From: Yersinia kristensenii
Lineage (GTDB): Bacteria; Pseudomonadota; Gammaproteobacteria; Enterobacterales; Enterobacteriaceae
Assembly: GCF_900460525.1 (NCBI RefSeq)
Contig: NZ_UHIY01000001.1
Location: forward strand, 310,001-374,000
Direction: 5' to 3'
DNA length: 64,000 bases
Under the pieces are notes generated by a model that saw nothing but the letters and a program-made list of their open reading frames with translations, ran no database searches and was not told where the DNA came from. Shown piece by piece: positions 10,115 through 19,466 of the stretch; position 1 is the first letter of the stretch, and the number at the start of each line of letters is the position of its first letter. A program made the position numbers and the translations under genes.

Positions 10115-11458
10115 ATGATAACACTACAATTTATAATTATAATTCTCTGTCTATTAGTCGGTACACGCTATGGGGGTATGGGGCTGGGGTTAATAAGTGG
10201 TATTGGCTTATTTATTCTAACCTTTATCTTTGGCCTCGAACCCGGTAAACCGCCTGTCGATGTCATGCTCACAATATTAGCTGTTATTGGTTGTGCTGCT
10301 GTATTACAAACTGCAGGCGGATTGAATGTAATGATGCAATATGCTGAGCGATTATTACGGCGACACCCTCAGCATATTACGCTACTTGCACCATTCACTA
10401 CTTGGTCATTAACCTTTTTATGCGGCACTGGACATGTTGTTTACACCATGTTCCCTATTATTTCTGATATTGCGATTAAAAAAGGTATTCGCCCGGAACG
10501 CCCAATGGCGGTGGCATCGGTCGCATCACAAATGGCGATTACAGCTTCGCCTGTCTCGGTAGCGGTCGTCTCATTGGTGTCCATCATTGGTGCCAATCAC
10601 GGCATAGGCCATGCTTATAGTATCCTGGAGATTTTGGCAATCTCTGTCCCCGCTTCACTCGTCGGCGTACTGGTAGCTGCCTTATGGAGCCTGCGACGCG
10701 GCAAAGATCTGGATAAAGACCCTGATTTTCAGGCAAGAATCAAAGACCCTGAACAGCGCGACTTTATCTATGGATCTACCGATACATTGTTAAATCAGGT
10801 TTTCCCGAAACAGGCTTATTGGTCTACCTTGATATTTTTTGCCGCTATCGCAATCGTGGTATTACTGGGTGCATTTGCAGATCTGCGCCCTGCTTTTGAA
10901 GTTAAAGGCAAAATGCAGTCATTATCAATGAACCTGGTTATTCAGATGATGATGCTGATTGCTGGTGCAGTTATTCTTATTGGCTGCAAAGTGAAACCCA
11001 GCGATATCTCTAATGGCGCCGTATTCAAAGCCGGTATGGTCGCCATATTCTCTGTATTCGGTGTTGCCTGGATGAGCGATACCTTCTTCCAAGCCCACAT
11101 GGGCGACTTAAAACTGGTACTAGAAGACGTGGTGAAAAGCCAACCGTGGACTTATGCCATTGTGTTGTTCTTGGTTTCCAAGTTGGTCAATAGCCAAGCC
11201 GCGGCATTAGCAGCAATCGCCCCCATGGGTTTGCAGCTCGGTGTTGAACCTAAAATGCTCATCGCCTTCTTCCCGGCAGCTTATGGCTACTTTGTTTTAC
11301 CAACCTATCCAAGTGACCTTGCTTGCATCGGTTTTGACCGCTCGGGCACCACTAAAATTGGTAAATTTATTATTAACCATAGCTTTATCATTCCAGGTCT
11401 TATCGGTGTCATCTGTTCGTGCATCACTGGCTACCTGCTTGTAACGACTTTTATGTAG
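10115..11458 (+). CDS. dcuB: Anaerobic C4-dicarboxylate antiporter DcuB
   Basis: 447-residue inner-membrane Dcu-family transporter that exchanges external fumarate for internal succinate during anaerobic fumarate respiration. Full-length similarity to E. coli DcuB (446): EPGKPPVDVMLTI, TFLCGTGHVVYTMFP, ITASPVSVAVVSLVS, KLVNSQAAALAAIAP and YFVLPTYPSDLA, with about a dozen hydrophobic segments. The ATG at 10115 follows AAGG nine bases upstream and matches the family; an upstream in-frame start at 10055 would add 20 hydrophilic residues without support. A terminator follows. Confidence 0.93.
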   Translation: MITLQFIIIILCLLVGTRYGGMGLGLISGIGLFILTFIFGLEPGKPPVDVMLTILAVIGCAAVLQTAGGLNVMMQYAERLLRRHPQHITLLAPFTTWSLTFLCGTGHVVYTMFPIISDIAIKKGIRPERPMAVASVASQMAITASPVSVAVVSLVSIIGANHGIGHAYSILEILAISVPASLVGVLVAALWSLRRGKDLDKDPDFQARIKDPEQRDFIYGSTDTLLNQVFPKQAYWSTLIFFAAIAIVVLLGAFADLRPAFEVKGKMQSLSMNLVIQMMMLIAGAVILIGCKVKPSDISNGAVFKAGMVAIFSVFGVAWMSDTFFQAHMGDLKLVLEDVVKSQPWTYAIVLFLVSKLVNSQAAALAAIAPMGLQLGVEPKMLIAFFPAAYGYFVLPTYPSDLACIGFDRSGTTKIGKFIINHSFIIPGLIGVICSCITGYLLVTTFM

Positions 11459-11480
11459 TTAATGAGTCACTGTTGAGCTA

Positions 11481-11506
11481 AGAGCCAGAGCAATTCTGGC
11501 TCTTTT
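11481..11506 (+). terminator. Terminator of dcuB
   Basis: Stem AGAGCCAGA / TCTGGCTCT with a five-base loop and a short T run, 22 bp after the dcuB stop. Confidence 0.85.
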
Positions 11507-11697
11507 CATCCTTTCTTTTCGCCAGTATTCAAATACAAATTCCTTTCTGCTTATGACATTTTAAGAATGAACTTATCAAAAAAAACCTCTTATTATAATT
11601 AATTATTCAATCTGAAATATCTTATGAGTAAGTCGGATCACAACTGCTACAATGCGGGCCGCATCACAAAAACCATCTATTTCACCATGGACCTATT

Positions 11698-12465
11698 ATG
11701 TTTTCTTTACGTCATACCAGGGCGTTACCGTTTTATATCAGTACACTCGCATTATCCCTCTTCAGTACCGCGGTTCTTGCTGACGCGACTGTTTTTACTG
11801 CTTTAGATGATCCAGCCACAGCCAAAAAGAGCTTTGATGGCACCGTTGAAGCAGGTTATACCGCACAGTCAGGCAATACCAACAACTCAACATTGACCGC
11901 TAACTCAACGTTGACTTGGTTCCAGTCGAATACTGCTTATAGTTTGTGGGGCGCGGCGCGCAATACCAGCTCTAATGATCAGCGTTCTTCTGAGCGTTAC
12001 CAATTAGGCGGCCGTACTCGCTATAATCTGACAGATAGTAACTATTTGTTTGGGCAAGCAGGTTGGTTAAATGACCGTTATAACGGTTTTGATTCCCGCT
12101 CTGTATTGACCACAGGTTATGGTCGACAGATTATGACCACTCCATTGCACAATCTGCGGGTGGAATTTGGTCCGGGTGTCCGTCACGATGAATATTATCA
12201 AGGCGGCCGCTCGACGAGAGCATTAGCCTATGCGGGGGGTAACTATACTTATCAGTTGACTGACAACACCGTCTTCAGTGAAGGGGTTTCAGCACTGGCA
12301 AACGAAGAAACGACATTAAACTCAGAAACGGCATTGAATGTTGCTATCAATAAAAGCTTCGCATTGCGTTTAGCCTATGTCGTAACCTATAACACCAAGC
12401 CACCGGCCAGCGCGCCAAAGAATACAGATACCACAACATCAGTCACTCTGGTTTACGGCCTGTAA
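11698..12465 (+). CDS. ydiY: DUF481 outer membrane beta-barrel protein YdiY
   Basis: 255-residue YdiY-like protein (DUF481, described as salt- or acid-inducible in E. coli). Sec signal peptide at residues 1-28 ending in AVLADA, then alternating amphipathic strands rich in Tyr, Asn and Thr (GTVEAGYTAQSGNTNNS, LGGRTRYNLTDSNYLFGQAGW, RVEFGPGVRHDEY) and a C-terminal strand TTTSVTLVYGL typical of outer membrane barrels. Molecular function unknown. It stands alone between dcuB and the convergent rplS operon. Confidence 0.88.
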   Translation: MFSLRHTRALPFYISTLALSLFSTAVLADATVFTALDDPATAKKSFDGTVEAGYTAQSGNTNNSTLTANSTLTWFQSNTAYSLWGAARNTSSNDQRSSERYQLGGRTRYNLTDSNYLFGQAGWLNDRYNGFDSRSVLTTGYGRQIMTTPLHNLRVEFGPGVRHDEYYQGGRSTRALAYAGGNYTYQLTDNTVFSEGVSALANEETTLNSETALNVAINKSFALRLAYVVTYNTKPPASAPKNTDTTTSVTLVYGL

Positions 12466-12585
12466 TCATCTGTTAGTCTCTTTAGCGTGGTGTAATGTCA
12501 CGCTAATCCCCTCTGATATCCCTTCTATTTCCCTCACTGACTTTTCGTGCGGAGATCTCTGTCGCTATTTTATCGTCTTAGAAAT

Positions 12586-12617
12586 AAAAAAAGGGGTCAG
12601 CCAATGGCTAACCCCTT
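12586..12617 (-). terminator. Terminator of the rpsP-rimM-trmD-rplS operon
   Basis: Read on the minus strand, stem AAGGGGTTAGCC / GGCTGACCCCTT (one mismatch) followed by T7, 39 bp after the rplS stop. Confidence 0.9.
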
Positions 12618-12655
12618 CATAACTATTAACTTTTGGATGAAGCCTGAGCTGTACC

Positions 12656-13027
<372 letters not shown>

Positions 13028-13091
13028 CTAGGTAAACTGATATATCAGGAAGTTGGCACACGGCACAACATTCCTTTCATAGTTCTGTTGC

Positions 13092-13832
13092 TCAGGGCTT
13101 GTGTTCCCGTTGGAACTCAGCCAGCAACACCATTTGCTCGTCAGTCAGAGCTAGGCTTTCTAGAAGTTCAGGTCTTCTAAGCCAGGTACGGCCCAGCGAC
13201 TGCTTTAAGCGCCAGCGACGAATCTCGGCATGGTTACCCGACAGTAAAACTGGCGGAACTTCCATCCCTTCTAACACCTCAGGACGAGTGTAGTGTGGGC
13301 AATCCAGCAACCCATCAACAAAGGAATCTTCCTCCGCTGAGGCCTGATGACCCAGCACGCCCGGGATAAAACGGGATACTGAATCTATCAGAGTCATTGC
13401 CGGCAGCTCGCCACCGCTGAGAACGTAATCACCAATTGACCATTCTTCATCAATTTCAGTTTTGATTACGCGCTCATCAACTCCTTCGTACCGACCACAC
13501 ACCAGAATCATCTTCTGGTTGGTCGCCAGTTCGCAAACACCCTGTTGGTCCAGTTTGCGTCCTTGAGGTGACAGATAAATCACCTTTGCTCCCTCGCCTG
13601 CCGCTGCTTTTGCTGCATGAATGGCTTCCCTTAACGGTTGCACCATCATTAGCATTCCCGGGCCACCGCCATACGGGCGGTCATCCACGGTACGATGCCG
13701 GTCGTAGGTGAAATCACGAGGACTCCAACACTGCACGCTCAGCAGGCCATTTTTTACTGCCCGGCCAGTTACCCCGTAATCGGTTATTGCGCGGAACATC
13801 TCGGGAAACAGGCTAATAACACCGATCCACAT
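13092..13832 (-). CDS. trmD: tRNA (guanine37-N1)-methyltransferase TrmD
   Basis: 246-residue SPOUT-class methyltransferase that makes m1G37 in tRNAs reading CNN/CGG codons and prevents +1 frameshifts. Signatures: [26 protein letters not shown], the SAM-binding knot [14 protein letters not shown] and [14 protein letters not shown]. The ATG at 13832 matches the family; the open frame extends upstream to 13889 within rimM without support. It is about nine residues shorter at the C-terminus than E. coli (255). Confidence 0.97.
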   Translation of the reverse strand: MWIGVISLFPEMFRAITDYGVTGRAVKNGLLSVQCWSPRDFTYDRHRTVDDRPYGGGPGMLMMVQPLREAIHAAKAAAGEGAKVIYLSPQGRKLDQQGVCELATNQKMILVCGRYEGVDERVIKTEIDEEWSIGDYVLSGGELPAMTLIDSVSRFIPGVLGHQASAEEDSFVDGLLDCPHYTRPEVLEGMEVPPVLLSGNHAEIRRWRLKQSLGRTWLRRPELLESLALTDEQMVLLAEFQREHKP

Positions 13833-13870
13833 TGTTTTGTTCCACTCATCTTTGCCGTTTAATTCGGAGG

Positions 13871-14419
13871 TCAAAAACCAGGATCCCAATCTACTTCAAC
13901 ACGTTGAGCAGTGAGATCGACATTCTTGATAACCTGCCCATGAAGAAACGGGACCAACCGCTCCTTCATACCGAATGCATCTTTCAGGTTTGCCTTGACT
14001 ACCATCACATCGTTAGAACCGGTTTCCATCATATCGATGATTTTACCTAGTTCGTAACCCGCGGTTGTTACTACCTGACAGCCCATAAGGTCTTTCCAGT
14101 AGTAATCATCCTCTTCCAGTTCAGGCAGTTGTTGGGAATCTACGATAATTTCGCAATTAGTCAGTAAATTCGCGGCATCCCGATCATCAACGCCTTTTAC
14201 CTTGATGATCAGATCCTGACTGTGGCGCTTCCAGTCTTCCAACTCGACATGCTGCCACTTACCATCCTGCTGGATAAACCACGGCTGGTAATCAAAAATA
14301 CTTTCGGCGTTCTCGGTGGATGAAAATACTCTGAGCCAACCGCGAATGCCGTAAGTTGAACCCATTTTACCGAGAACAATCGGCTGTTCGGGAACCACTG
14401 GATTGAGTTGCTTGCTCAT
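13871..14419 (-). CDS. rimM: 16S rRNA processing protein RimM
   Basis: 182-residue 30S maturation factor that binds S19 and helps assemble the 30S head; same length as E. coli. RimM N-terminal domain ([23 protein letters not shown]) and PRC-barrel domain ([30 protein letters not shown]). The ATG at 14419 (MSKQLNP) matches the family and has a GGTGG site upstream; a start four codons earlier (14431) is less likely. Lies between rpsP and trmD in the conserved operon. Confidence 0.97.
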   Translation of the reverse strand: MSKQLNPVVPEQPIVLGKMGSTYGIRGWLRVFSSTENAESIFDYQPWFIQQDGKWQHVELEDWKRHSQDLIIKVKGVDDRDAANLLTNCEIIVDSQQLPELEEDDYYWKDLMGCQVVTTAGYELGKIIDMMETGSNDVMVVKANLKDAFGMKERLVPFLHGQVIKNVDLTAQRVEVDWDPGF

Positions 14420-14440
14420 AATAACCACCACCGCGACAGA

Positions 14441-14689
14441 TTAAGCTGCTTTCTTAGCGTCTTTGATCAGCACAGATACGCGATCAGAAACGGTTGCGCC
14501 CAGGCCAATCCAATGTTCGATACGGTCCAGGTCCAAACGCAGAGCTTCAGCCTGACCAGATGCGATCGGGTTAAAGAAGCCTACACGTTCGATGAAACGG
14601 CCGTCACGAGCATTACGGCTGTCAGTCACTACTACTTGATAGAACGGACGCTTTTTAGCGCCGCCACGAGCCAAACGAATTGTTACCAT
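14441..14689 (-). CDS. rpsP: 30S ribosomal protein S16
   Basis: 82-residue S16, required for 30S assembly. Matches E. coli from [18 protein letters not shown] through [12 protein letters not shown]. The ATG at 14689 has GAGG six bases upstream; the in-frame extension to 14776 crosses a hairpin in the leader and is rejected. First gene of the rpsP-rimM-trmD-rplS operon. Confidence 0.98.
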   Translation of the reverse strand: MVTIRLARGGAKKRPFYQVVVTDSRNARDGRFIERVGFFNPIASGQAEALRLDLDRIEHWIGLGATVSDRVSVLIKDAKKAA

Positions 14690-14712
14690 AACATCCTCTT
14701 TAGTTAATAAAA

Positions 14713-14746
14713 CAACTGGACCCCATCGGGGAACGGGGTCCAGTTG
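14713..14746 (-). repeat. Perfect 12-bp inverted repeat in the rpsP leader
   Basis: CAACTGGACCCC (14713-14724) and GGGGTCCAGTTG (14735-14746) are perfect complements with a 10-base spacer. On the minus strand the hairpin is followed by TTTTATT, 24 bases before the rpsP start, so it lies in the 5' leader of the ribosomal-protein operon and could act as an attenuator, an mRNA stabiliser or the end of a transcript from ffh. Confidence 0.7.
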
Positions 14747-14911
14747 CAATATAAAAAGCCCGAAAATTTTACTCATTTTGGCGCAAAAAGCAATCTAAAG
14801 CGTAGATTCCTATGCGCCAGTTTTGTAATAAGCACAATTTTCTTCGTTTACCGCTGTTTTTCAGCGGGAAATCTTTATTCACCCCACGCTGGTTTACCTC
14901 ACAGCGTGAAA

Positions 14912-15037
14912 TATACCCTTCGTACTTGAAACCGCAGGGTTGTTGGCTGCGCGCACTAACCAGAATCACTTACTTGAGTAAGTTCATCGGGATTAGTTTA
15001 CTGGCTGCCTACCTGCAACCCCAATTACTTTGGGTAT
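14912..15037. repeat. ERIC element (about 126 bp)
   Basis: Imperfect palindrome starting TATACCC and ending GGGTAT, with the diagnostic core TCACTTACTT-GA-GTAAG, the segment GTTGGCTGC and the stretch CTGCCTACCTGCAAC. This matches the enterobacterial repetitive intergenic consensus, of which Yersinia carries many copies. It sits six bases after the ffh stop, so ffh mRNA would include it as a long hairpin. Confidence 0.85.
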
Positions 15038-15042
15038 GACAT

Positions 15043-16404
15043 TTAGCGGCCCGGAAAACCTGGTGGCATCATACCTTTCATGCCACGCATCATTTTGGCC
15101 AAACCGCCATTTTTCATTTTCTTCATCATGCGCTGCATATCATCAAACTGTTTGAGCAAGCGGTTAACATCCTGCACTTGCACACCAGAACCAGTGGCGA
15201 TACGGCGTTTACGTGAACCTTTGATGATTTCTGGTTTAGCGCGTTCTTTCATCGTCATCGAATTGATGATGGCTTCCATCCGCACGGTTACCTTGTCATC
15301 CATCTGCGATTTCACGTTCTCTGGCAACTGACCGGCACCCGGCATTTTACTTAACATGCTGGCCATCCCGCCCATATTGCGCATTTGTTTTAGTTGATCA
15401 AGAAAGTCATTAAGATCAAAGCCATCGCCTTTTTTCAGCTTATTGGCCAGTTTTTCCGCCTGTACGCGGTCAACTTTGCTTTCGATATCTTCAATCAGGG
15501 ACAGCACATCGCCCATCCCCAGAATACGTGAAGCCACGCGGTCTGGGTGGAACGGCTCAAGCGCATCTGATTTTTCACCAACACCGAGGAATTTAATCGG
15601 CTTGCCGGTAATATGGCGGATAGACAGCGCAGCACCACCGCGAGCATCACCATCAACTTTGGTCAGCACGACACCGGTGAGCGGCAGCGCTTCATTGAAT
15701 GCTTTAGCTGTATTGGCCGCATCCTGACCGGTCATGGCATCAACAACAAACAAGGTTTCAACCGGGTTAATCGCGGCATGAACTTGCTTGATTTCGTCCA
15801 TCATCGCTTCATCAACGTGCAAACGACCGGCGGTATCGACAATCAGGACATCATAAAACTTCAGTTTCGCCTGTTGCAGAGCCTGATTGACAATATCAAT
15901 CGGTTTTTCCTGTACATCAGACGGGAAGAAATCAATACCAACACCTTCAGCCAAGGTTTCCAACTGTTTGATCGCCGCAGGGCGATAAACGTCAGCAGAC
16001 ACCACCAGCACTTTTTTCTTCTGCTTTTCTTTCAGGAACTTACCCAGTTTAGCCACACTGGTGGTTTTACCTGCACCTTGTAGACCCGCCATTAACACCA
16101 CTGCTGGCGGTTGCGCTGCCAGATTCAGTTCGTTATTGACCTCGCCCATGGCGGCAATAAGTTCATTCTTGACGATTTTGACGAATTCCTGACCCGGCGT
16201 GAGGCTTTTGTTCACCTCATGCCCGACAGCACGCTCTTTTACCCGGTTAATAAAGTCACGAACCACCGGCAGAGCTACGTCAGCCTCCAGTAACGCCATG
16301 CGCACTTCACGTAGCGTTTCTTTAATATTTTCTTCTGTCAGCCGGCCACGGCCGCTGATATTGCGCAGTGTGCGCGACAATCGATCAGTTAAGTTCTCAA
16401 ACAT
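15043..16404 (-). CDS. ffh: Signal recognition particle GTPase Ffh (SRP54)
   Basis: 453-residue protein component of SRP, same length as E. coli; binds 4.5S RNA and hydrophobic signal sequences and delivers ribosomes to FtsY. N domain (1-90), G domain with P-loop MAGLQGAGKTTSVAKL (about 100-115), DTAGRLH and TKVDGDARGGA, and a methionine-rich M domain (about 300-453) ending MRGMKGMMPPGFPGR. Divergent from ypjD. Confidence 0.98.
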   Translation of the reverse strand: MFENLTDRLSRTLRNISGRGRLTEENIKETLREVRMALLEADVALPVVRDFINRVKERAVGHEVNKSLTPGQEFVKIVKNELIAAMGEVNNELNLAAQPPAVVLMAGLQGAGKTTSVAKLGKFLKEKQKKKVLVVSADVYRPAAIKQLETLAEGVGIDFFPSDVQEKPIDIVNQALQQAKLKFYDVLIVDTAGRLHVDEAMMDEIKQVHAAINPVETLFVVDAMTGQDAANTAKAFNEALPLTGVVLTKVDGDARGGAALSIRHITGKPIKFLGVGEKSDALEPFHPDRVASRILGMGDVLSLIEDIESKVDRVQAEKLANKLKKGDGFDLNDFLDQLKQMRNMGGMASMLSKMPGAGQLPENVKSQMDDKVTVRMEAIINSMTMKERAKPEIIKGSRKRRIATGSGVQVQDVNRLLKQFDDMQRMMKKMKNGGLAKMMRGMKGMMPPGFPGR

Positions 16405-16569
16405 TGTCTCATACTCAACGTGGAAACAGGCCGCTCTGGCGACACAATGGGGGGATTATAACACGAAGCTTAAACGATCTCTGCTCTCACATCGGAGAAC
16501 GGTTGGAGAGGGACGCTCTCAACGCTATACTGGCTATCTAATTCACTTAGCCGATGCCCATATACCGCT

Positions 16570-17361
16570 ATGCCCGTGTTCTCCATTTTGGCTTTGATCG
16601 CTTACTCACTCAGTCTGGGCTTGATTGTCCCAAGTCTGGTGCAGAAAAATAGTGCTTACCGGCGCCTAGCGCTGATTTCTGCCGTCGTGGCGCTAGTGTG
16701 CCATGCTATTGCTCTGAAGCATCAGATTTTTGATGTCGGCGGCGGTCAAAATCTTACTTTATTGAATATTGGCTCCATTGTCGGGCTGATGATCTGCACT
16801 ATTATGACTATCGTCGCCTCACAGGGGCGTGGTTGGTTCTTGTTGCCGATTGTCTACAGCTTTGCCATGATTAATCTGGCACTTGCCAGTTTGTTGCCAG
16901 GTGAATTCATTACCCATCTGGAAGCCAGCCCTGCCATTTTTGTCCACATTGGGCTAGCCCTCTTTGCCTATGCAACACTTATCATCGCAGCACTGTATGC
17001 CCTGCAATTAGCTTGGCTTGATTATCAATTAAAAAATAAGAAAGTCACCTTTAATGCTGATATGCCGCCCTTGATGAGCATTGAACGCAAAATGTTTCAT
17101 ATCACCCAAATTGGGGTGGTCTTGCTGACCCTAACGCTGTGTACTGGCCTGCTTTATATGGATGACATATTCAGTAAAGAGAACGTCCATAAAGCGGTGT
17201 TATCGATCATGGCCTGGTTTGTTTATATTGTTTTATTGTGGGGCCATTACCATGAAGGTTGGCGCGGGCGTAGAGTGATTTGGTTCAGTTTTGCAGGCGC
17301 ATTTTTGCTAACTTTGGCCTATTTTGGCAGCCGCTTACTGCAGGAAATTATGATCTCTTAG
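16570..17361 (+). CDS. ypjD: CcsA/HemX-like inner membrane protein YpjD
   Basis: 263-residue polytopic membrane protein, same length and high similarity to E. coli YpjD; belongs to the cytochrome c assembly (CcsA/CcmC-like) superfamily with about eight membrane segments. Conserved stretches: NLTLLNIGSIVGLMICTIMT, YATLIIAALYALQLAWLDYQ, MSIERKMFHITQIG and LWGHYHEGWRGRR, the last two with His residues of the family. Exact function unknown. Divergent from ffh and followed by yfjD. Confidence 0.93.
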   Translation: MPVFSILALIAYSLSLGLIVPSLVQKNSAYRRLALISAVVALVCHAIALKHQIFDVGGGQNLTLLNIGSIVGLMICTIMTIVASQGRGWFLLPIVYSFAMINLALASLLPGEFITHLEASPAIFVHIGLALFAYATLIIAALYALQLAWLDYQLKNKKVTFNADMPPLMSIERKMFHITQIGVVLLTLTLCTGLLYMDDIFSKENVHKAVLSIMAWFVYIVLLWGHYHEGWRGRRVIWFSFAGAFLLTLAYFGSRLLQEIMIS

Positions 17362-17429
17362 CCGTTACCATCCGTACATGACCTTGTTGAACTGAACTAG
17401 CAGGGCCTTCATATCATTAAAGGAACACT

Positions 17430-18710
17430 GTGTTGGATCATGTTTCCACTAGCACGCTGATCATTATTCTGGTCATTATGGTCGTGGTTTCGGCTTATTT
17501 TTCTGCCTCCGAAACCGGCATGATGACGCTTAATCGCTACCGATTACGTCACTTGTCCAAGCAGGGTAACCGGGCCGCGCGGCGAGTTGAAAAGCTGCTA
17601 CGCCGCCCTGACCGCCTGATAAGTTTGGTCTTAATTGGCAATAATCTGGTCAATATTCTGGCCTCAGCACTGGCAACAATTGTTGGCATCCGGCTCTATG
17701 GCAATGCCGGGGTTGCCATCGCCACGGGCGTATTAACTTTTGTGGTGCTGATTTTTGCTGAAGTCATGCCGAAAACCATCGCCGCCCTTTATCCTGAGCG
17801 CGTAGCATTCCCCAGCAGTGTTTTACTGGCTCCGTTACAAAAAATCATGCTGCCACTGGTATGGTTACTCAACATCATCACCCGTGGACTGATGCGTCTG
17901 TGTGGTATTCGCGGAAATGTGCATCGCAGTGATGCAGTAAGTCCGGATGAATTACGCAGTATTGTGAATGAATCACACTCACAAATTTCTCGTCGTAATC
18001 AAGATATGTTGATATCAGTGCTGGATCTGGAAAAAGTCACTGTCAGCGATATTATGGTGCCGCGTAATGAAGTGGTCGGAATTGATATCAATGATGATTG
18101 GAAATCAATCATGCGGCAGCTAACACACTCGCCGCATGGTCGCATTGTGTTGTATCGCCAATCATTGGATGATGCTATCGGTATGTTGCGGGTGCGGGAA
18201 GCCTACCGGCTGATGACAGAGAAGAAAGAATTCAATAAAGAAAATCTGTTGCGGGCGGCTGATGAAATCTATTTCATTCCCGAAGGCACACCATTGAATG
18301 TACAACTGGTGAAATTTCAACGTAATAAAGAGAAAGTCGGCATGATCGTCGACGAATATGGTGATATTCAAGGATTAGTGACAGTGGAAGATATTCTGGA
18401 AGAGATCGTCGGCGATTTTACCACATCCATGTCACCTAGCCTGGCAGAAGAGGTTAATCCACAAAGTGATGGCTCAGTACTGATTGATGGTAGCGCCAAT
18501 GTGCGTGAACTGAATAAAGCATTCAACTGGTCACTCCCTGTGGACGCCCGCACTATCAATGGCATGTTATTGGAGGAGCTGGAGGATATTCCCCAGATAG
18601 ATGCTCAGGTTCGTATTGGAAACTATCTGATTGATGTGCTGGATGTTCAAGAAAACATGATTAAGCGGGTACGCGTCACCCCCATTCTATTTAATAGCCA
18701 TTCAGGATAA
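17430..18710 (+). CDS. yfjD: CNNM/CorB-type membrane protein with CBS pair and CorC/HlyC domain (YfjD)
   Basis: 426 residues: a DUF21/CNNM transmembrane domain (about 1-185, YFSASETGMMTLNRYR, FAEVMPKTIAALYPERVAF), two CBS domains (about 200-330, VSDIMVPRNEVVGID, VGMIVDEYGDIQGLVTVEDILEEIVGDF) and a C-terminal CorC/HlyC domain. The family is linked to Mg2+/Co2+ efflux. The start is GTG at 17430 with AAGGA eight bases upstream. Convergent with luxS, with a shared terminator. Confidence 0.93.
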   Translation: MLDHVSTSTLIIILVIMVVVSAYFSASETGMMTLNRYRLRHLSKQGNRAARRVEKLLRRPDRLISLVLIGNNLVNILASALATIVGIRLYGNAGVAIATGVLTFVVLIFAEVMPKTIAALYPERVAFPSSVLLAPLQKIMLPLVWLLNIITRGLMRLCGIRGNVHRSDAVSPDELRSIVNESHSQISRRNQDMLISVLDLEKVTVSDIMVPRNEVVGIDINDDWKSIMRQLTHSPHGRIVLYRQSLDDAIGMLRVREAYRLMTEKKEFNKENLLRAADEIYFIPEGTPLNVQLVKFQRNKEKVGMIVDEYGDIQGLVTVEDILEEIVGDFTTSMSPSLAEEVNPQSDGSVLIDGSANVRELNKAFNWSLPVDARTINGMLLEELEDIPQIDAQVRIGNYLIDVLDVQENMIKRVRVTPILFNSHSG

Positions 18711-18738
18711 TCCGCCGCCCCGGCGATATCGGGACAAT

Positions 18739-18766
18739 AAAAAAGACGCTTTACAGCGTCTTTTTT
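18739..18766. terminator. Bidirectional terminator between yfjD and luxS
   Basis: Perfect stem AAAAAAGACGCT / AGCGTCTTTTTT with loop TTAC; T runs on both strands serve the two convergent genes. Confidence 0.93.
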
Positions 18767-18784
18767 GCATTTACCATTCAAGAA

Positions 18785-19300
18785 TTAGATATGTAATTCA
18801 GCCAGTTTTTCTTTTGGCAGAGCCAGTTTTTCACTGTCGTTGATACCCACATCTCTCTCAAGAATGTGTCTGGCAATTTCCTGTGCTTCTTCCAGTGAGT
18901 GCATATGATAAGTGCCACACTGATATTCGTTCAGCTCAGGAATTTTTCGCTGGTCGGTGACTTTCAGTACATCGGCCATGGCTGCTTTCCAAGCATCAGC
19001 AACACGTTGCTCATCTGGAGTACCAATTAGGCTCATATAGAAACCGGTACGGCACCCCATTGGCGAGATATCAATAATCTCAACACCATTACCATTGAGA
19101 TGGTTACGCATAAAACCAGCAAATAGGTGCTCCAGCGTATGGATTCCTTTCTCTGGCAACACTTCTTTATTGGGTTTACAGAAGCGTAAATCAAATACAG
19201 TTATCTCGTCACCATGAGGAGTTTTCATCGTCTTAGCAACACGCACAGCCGGTGCATTCATGATGGTATGGTCTACGGTAAAGCTATCCAATAATGGCAT
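18785..19300 (-). CDS. luxS: S-ribosylhomocysteine lyase LuxS (AI-2 synthesis)
   Basis: 171-residue metalloenzyme (same length as E. coli) that cleaves S-ribosylhomocysteine to homocysteine and DPD, the AI-2 precursor, in the activated methyl cycle. Metal site visible: HTLEH motif (His54/Glu57/His58 region) and the third ligand Cys in [13 protein letters not shown] at 19300 with a GGAGG site upstream. Gene order luxS-micA-gshA is conserved. Confidence 0.98.
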   Translation of the reverse strand: MPLLDSFTVDHTIMNAPAVRVAKTMKTPHGDEITVFDLRFCKPNKEVLPEKGIHTLEHLFAGFMRNHLNGNGVEIIDISPMGCRTGFYMSLIGTPDEQRVADAWKAAMADVLKVTDQRKIPELNEYQCGTYHMHSLEEAQEIARHILERDVGINDSEKLALPKEKLAELHI

Positions 19301-19355
19301 TTAGTCACCTCCTCATAAAAAAATAATTTTTATTCGATCTTTTTTCGCAACCTAT

Positions 19356-19383
19356 GAAACTTTTTTCTATCCTGCGCGTCTTA
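19356..19383 (+). promoter_or_regulatory. Sigma-E promoter of micA
   Basis: -35-like GAAACTT (19356-19362) and -10-like TCTTA (19379-19383) with a 16-bp spacer, 7 bp before the MicA 5' end. Sigma-E control of micA is established in E. coli and Salmonella; the elements here are read by eye. Confidence 0.65.
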
Positions 19384-19389
19384 ATATGT

Positions 19390-19461
19390 GAAAGACGCGC
19401 ATTTGTTATCATCATCCCTGTTATCAGAGATGTTAATTTGGCCACAGCAATGTGGCCTTTT
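19390..19461 (+). ncRNA. micA: Small regulatory RNA MicA (SraD)
   Basis: 72-nt Hfq-dependent sRNA that represses ompA and other outer membrane protein mRNAs under envelope stress. The 5' part GAAAGACGCGCATTTGTTAT is identical to E. coli MicA, followed by the ATCATCCCTG seed region, a hairpin TCCCTG/CAGAGA, and the terminator stem GGCCACA / TGTGGCC plus T run. Lies between luxS and gshA as in other enterobacteria, opposite to both. Confidence 0.95.
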
Positions 19462-19466
19462 CTTTT

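Noticed and set aside
11624..11806. Small ORF overlapping the start of ydiY
   Set aside because: Different reading frame, no ribosome site and no similarity; the ydiY frame carries a signal peptide and family motifs.
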